DNA of 64,000 nt, from positions 1-64,000 of the forward strand of contig JAGWAR010000006.1 in the NCBI GenBank assembly GCA_021296325.1, read 5' to 3'. The DNA is from Alphaproteobacteria bacterium (GTDB taxonomy: Bacteria; Pseudomonadota; Alphaproteobacteria; GCA-2746255). A program made the translations under genes and the position numbers. This document shows positions 61,606 through 64,000 of this stretch, piece after piece. Position 1 is the first letter of the stretch; the number at the start of each line of letters is the position of its first letter. The notes beneath the pieces were generated by a model. That model was given only the letters and a program-made list of their open reading frames with translations, was not told the origin of the DNA and made no database searches.

Positions 61606-64000
61606 ATGAGCGTCGTTATCGTCGAATCGCCGGCCAAGGCAAAGACGATCAATAAATATCTCGGCAGCGACTATGAAGTCATTGCGAGCTATGGCCACGT
61701 GCGCGACCTGCCGCCCAAGACGGGTTCCGTCCTCCCCGATGAGGACTTCGCCATGCGATGGGCCATCGGCTCGAAGTCCGAAGGGCGCGTGAAAGAGATC
61801 GCCAACGCCGTGAAGGGAACGAGTCACCTTTACCTGGCGACGGACCCCGACCGCGAAGGCGAGGCAATCGCGTGGCACATCCGCGAAGTGTTGCAGGAAC
61901 GCGGCGTGCTGGAAAACGTCGAGGTGCATCGTGTCGTTTTCCACGAAATCACGAAGTCGGCCGTGCTGGAAGCTATGCAGCACCCACGCGACCTCGATCA
62001 CAAACTGATCGAATCCTATCTGGCCCGCCGCGCGCTCGACTATCTGGTCGGCTTCACGCTTTCGCCGGTGCTATGGCGCAAGCTGCCCGGCAGCCGCTCG
62101 GCCGGCCGCGTGCAATCCGTGGCATTGCGCCTGATCTGCGAGCGGGAGGCCGAGATCGAGGTCTTCAAGCCCCGGGAATACTGGACGATCGAAGCCGCCT
62201 TCGAAACGGCGGCGGGCGACAAGGTCCCGGCCAAGCTTACCCAGCTCGACGGCGCAAAGATCGAGAAGTTCAGCCTCGAGACGGAGGCCGCGGCCAGGGC
62301 CGCGCTGGCCCGCCTGGAGCCCCAGGATTTTGCCGTCCAGCGCATCGAACGCAAACAGTCCCACCGCCATCCGCCGCCGCCCTTCACGACCTCGACCCTG
62401 CAGCAGGAAGCCTCCCGCAAGCTCGGCTTTTCCGCGAAGCACACGATGAGCGTCGCCCAACGCCTCTACGAAGGCCTCGACGTCGGCGGCGACACGGGCG
62501 GATTGATTACCTATATGCGAACCGACAGCGTGCAGATCGCCAAGGAAGCCGTCACCGGCGCCCGCGGCACGATCGGTGACGAATACGGCAATTCCTACCT
62601 GCCGAAAGCGCCGCGCACCTATCGCAGCCACGCCAAGAACGCCCAGGAAGCCCACGAGGCGATTCGCCCGACGAATTTCCGCCGCCGGCCGCAGGACATT
62701 GCCCGTTCGCTCAACCCGGACCAGGCAAAACTTTACGAACTCATCTGGAAACGCGCAATGGCAAGTCAGATGTCGAGCGCGCTGCTCGACAACGTCGCCA
62801 TCGACATCGAAGGGCCGGACGGCAAGGACGTCTTTCGCGCCACCGGCTCCGTCGTCGCCTTCGATGGATTCCTTAAACTCTATCAGGAAGGGCGCGACGA
62901 ACCGAGCGAGGACGAGGAAAGCAAGGAACTTCCCAACGTTTCGGAAAAAGACCCGTTTCCGAAAAAACAGATTCAACCGGAACAGCATTTCACCCAGCCG
63001 CCGCCGCGTTTTTCCGAAGCAAGCCTCGTGAAGCGACTCGAGGAACTCGGTATCGGCCGGCCTTCGACCTATGCCTCGATCATTTCCGTGCTTCAGGACC
63101 GCGACTACGTCCGGCTTGAGAAGAAACGCTTCATCCCCGAGGATCGCGGCCGGCTGGTAACTTCCTTCCTCGCGAATTTCTTCCGGCGTTACGTCCAGTA
63201 TCATTTCACGGCCGAGCTTGAAGACCAGCTCGACGACGTTTCCGAAGGACGCACGAACTGGAAACAGGTCCTGCACGACTTCTGGACGAAGTTCGAGGCT
63301 TCCGTCGGCGAAACGAAGGATTTGGCGATCAAGGACGTGCTCGACGCCCTGGATGAGGCCCTTGGCCCCCACTTCTTCCCGCAGACGGACCCGAACGTCG
63401 ATCCCCGCCGCTGCCCGGCCTGCAATCAGGGCCGGCTGGCCCTCAAGCTTGGCAAGTTCGGCGCCTTCGTCGGCTGCTCGACCTATCCGGACTGCACCTA
63501 TACGCGCCAGCTGGCCGAGGGCCTGCAGGAAAACGGCGGCGGCGCCGTCCTCGAAGGCCCGGTCGAGCTTGGCCAGGACCCGGAAACCGGCGAGACGGTG
63601 AGCCTGCGCAAAGGCCCCTACGGCCTTTACCTGCAGCTTGGCGAGGCGAAGGAGAAAGGCGACAAGCCGAAGCGGGTATCCCTGCCGCCGGACCGTTCGC
63701 CGGACAATATCGAACTCGACTACGCGCTTCAGTTGCTGCGCCTGCCGCGCGAGGTGGGCAAGCATCCCGAGAACGGCGCGCCGATTCTGGCCGGCATCGG
63801 CCGGTATGGCCCCTATGTCCAGCACGAAAAGAATTATCGCTCGCTTCCCACCGTGGATGATGCGCTGACGATTGGCCTCAACCGGGCCGTCGACCTGCTG
63901 GCGCAACCGGCCAAGCGCGGGCGGGCAGCCAGTGCGCTGCGTACCCTTGGCGACCACCCGGACAACGGAAAACCCATCACCGTCCATGACGGCAGGTACG
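61606..64000 (+). CDS. topA: DNA topoisomerase I (5' part, runs off window)
   Basis: 798 codons visible, no stop before the window end. Toprim domain begins VVIVESPAKAKTINKYLG with DPDREGEAIAW acidic triad (near residue 84-94); active Tyr in GLITYMRTDS (near 303); VGFTLSPVLWRKLPG; GIGRPSTYASII. A C-terminal four-Cys zinc element (CPAC...GCSTYPDC, near 605-630) and toprim-C repeats (KLGKFGAFVGCS, RKGPYGLYLQLG, GRYGPYVQH) follow. Type IA topoisomerase relaxing negative supercoils. ATG 45 nt after dprA. Confidence 0.96.
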   Translation, partial: MSVVIVESPAKAKTINKYLGSDYEVIASYGHVRDLPPKTGSVLPDEDFAMRWAIGSKSEGRVKEIANAVKGTSHLYLATDPDREGEAIAWHIREVLQERGVLENVEVHRVVFHEITKSAVLEAMQHPRDLDHKLIESYLARRALDYLVGFTLSPVLWRKLPGSRSAGRVQSVALRLICEREAEIEVFKPREYWTIEAAFETAAGDKVPAKLTQLDGAKIEKFSLETEAAARAALARLEPQDFAVQRIERKQSHRHPPPPFTTSTLQQEASRKLGFSAKHTMSVAQRLYEGLDVGGDTGGLITYMRTDSVQIAKEAVTGARGTIGDEYGNSYLPKAPRTYRSHAKNAQEAHEAIRPTNFRRRPQDIARSLNPDQAKLYELIWKRAMASQMSSALLDNVAIDIEGPDGKDVFRATGSVVAFDGFLKLYQEGRDEPSEDEESKELPNVSEKDPFPKKQIQPEQHFTQPPPRFSEASLVKRLEELGIGRPSTYASIISVLQDRDYVRLEKKRFIPEDRGRLVTSFLANFFRRYVQYHFTAELEDQLDDVSEGRTNWKQVLHDFWTKFEASVGETKDLAIKDVLDALDEALGPHFFPQTDPNVDPRRCPACNQGRLALKLGKFGAFVGCSTYPDCTYTRQLAEGLQENGGGAVLEGPVELGQDPETGETVSLRKGPYGLYLQLGEAKEKGDKPKRVSLPPDRSPDNIELDYALQLLRLPREVGKHPENGAPILAGIGRYGPYVQHEKNYRSLPTVDDALTIGLNRAVDLLAQPAKRGRAASALRTLGDHPDNGKPITVHDGRY

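Noticed and set aside
62071..63987. 638-codon open frame on the minus strand
   Set aside because: It lies fully opposite topA, whose motifs are unmistakable; antisense frames stay open in GC-rich coding DNA. The translation is Arg/Val/Gly-rich with no domain.

Overview
The window is about 60% G+C and reads as the chromosome of an alphaproteobacterium, probably of the Rhodospirillales type. The main reasons are the gene order pyrB, inactive pyrC, plsY, dprA, topA at the right end, the NAGGN osmolyte cluster, and small conserved proteins of alphaproteobacterial type. The organism call is inference from gene content and synteny, not a database result.

Layout, left to right. 30-3357 holds a circularly permuted ATP-grasp / alpha-E / transglutaminase set, followed by a DUF481 outer-membrane protein. 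4489-9947 is the N-acetylglutaminylglutamine amide (NAGGN) osmoprotectant operon (asnO, ngg, M42 peptidase) with a divergent MarR regulator, closed by a strong terminator shared with a convergent aldehyde dehydrogenase. 11912-17812 is a tightly overlapping signalling operon: hybrid histidine kinase, REC-EAL phosphodiesterase, single-domain REC, and a large protein that looks like two degenerate GGDEF domains plus a degenerate EAL domain. 18122-23465 carries housekeeping and metabolic genes: a gamma-glutamylcyclotransferase-like protein, a GT4 glycosyltransferase with an LpxH-like phosphatase, a phosphoglycolate phosphatase, a thiolase and a BadH-like dehydrogenase. 23695-27940 is more accessory: a lipoprotein, a Cys-repeat secreted protein, an AT-richer patch with a ParB-like and a coiled-coil small protein, and an MHYT histidine kinase. 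28099-33743 is a complete RND efflux operon.

33864-46032 is assimilatory nitrate metabolism: mobA, a porin, NrtA, NrtB, a fused two-ATPase NrtC/D, NirB, NirD and NasA. Two GG-N10-GC sigma-54 promoters precede the porin and nrtA, as expected for nitrogen control. nasA is broken by what looks like a 14-nt deletion. A tyrosine-recombinase remnant next to tRNA-Ser(GCU) follows.

The most unusual object is a 3.8-kb transposon at 48714-52507. It has perfect 20-bp terminal inverted repeats, an 8-bp target duplication and an IS1-family transposase, plus six passenger genes: an XRE-ImmA/IrrE protein, an unknown co-transcribed partner, and four very small proteins. It sits 14 bp downstream of the gatB stop codon and just upstream of an OmpA-family gene. 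gatB itself has lost its last ~35 residues to an apparent 28-nt deletion. The right end (52601-64000) is conserved core: gatCAB, ruvX, a class III CoA-transferase, pyrB, a pyrC homologue lacking the HxH metal site, plsY, dprA and the 5' part of topA.
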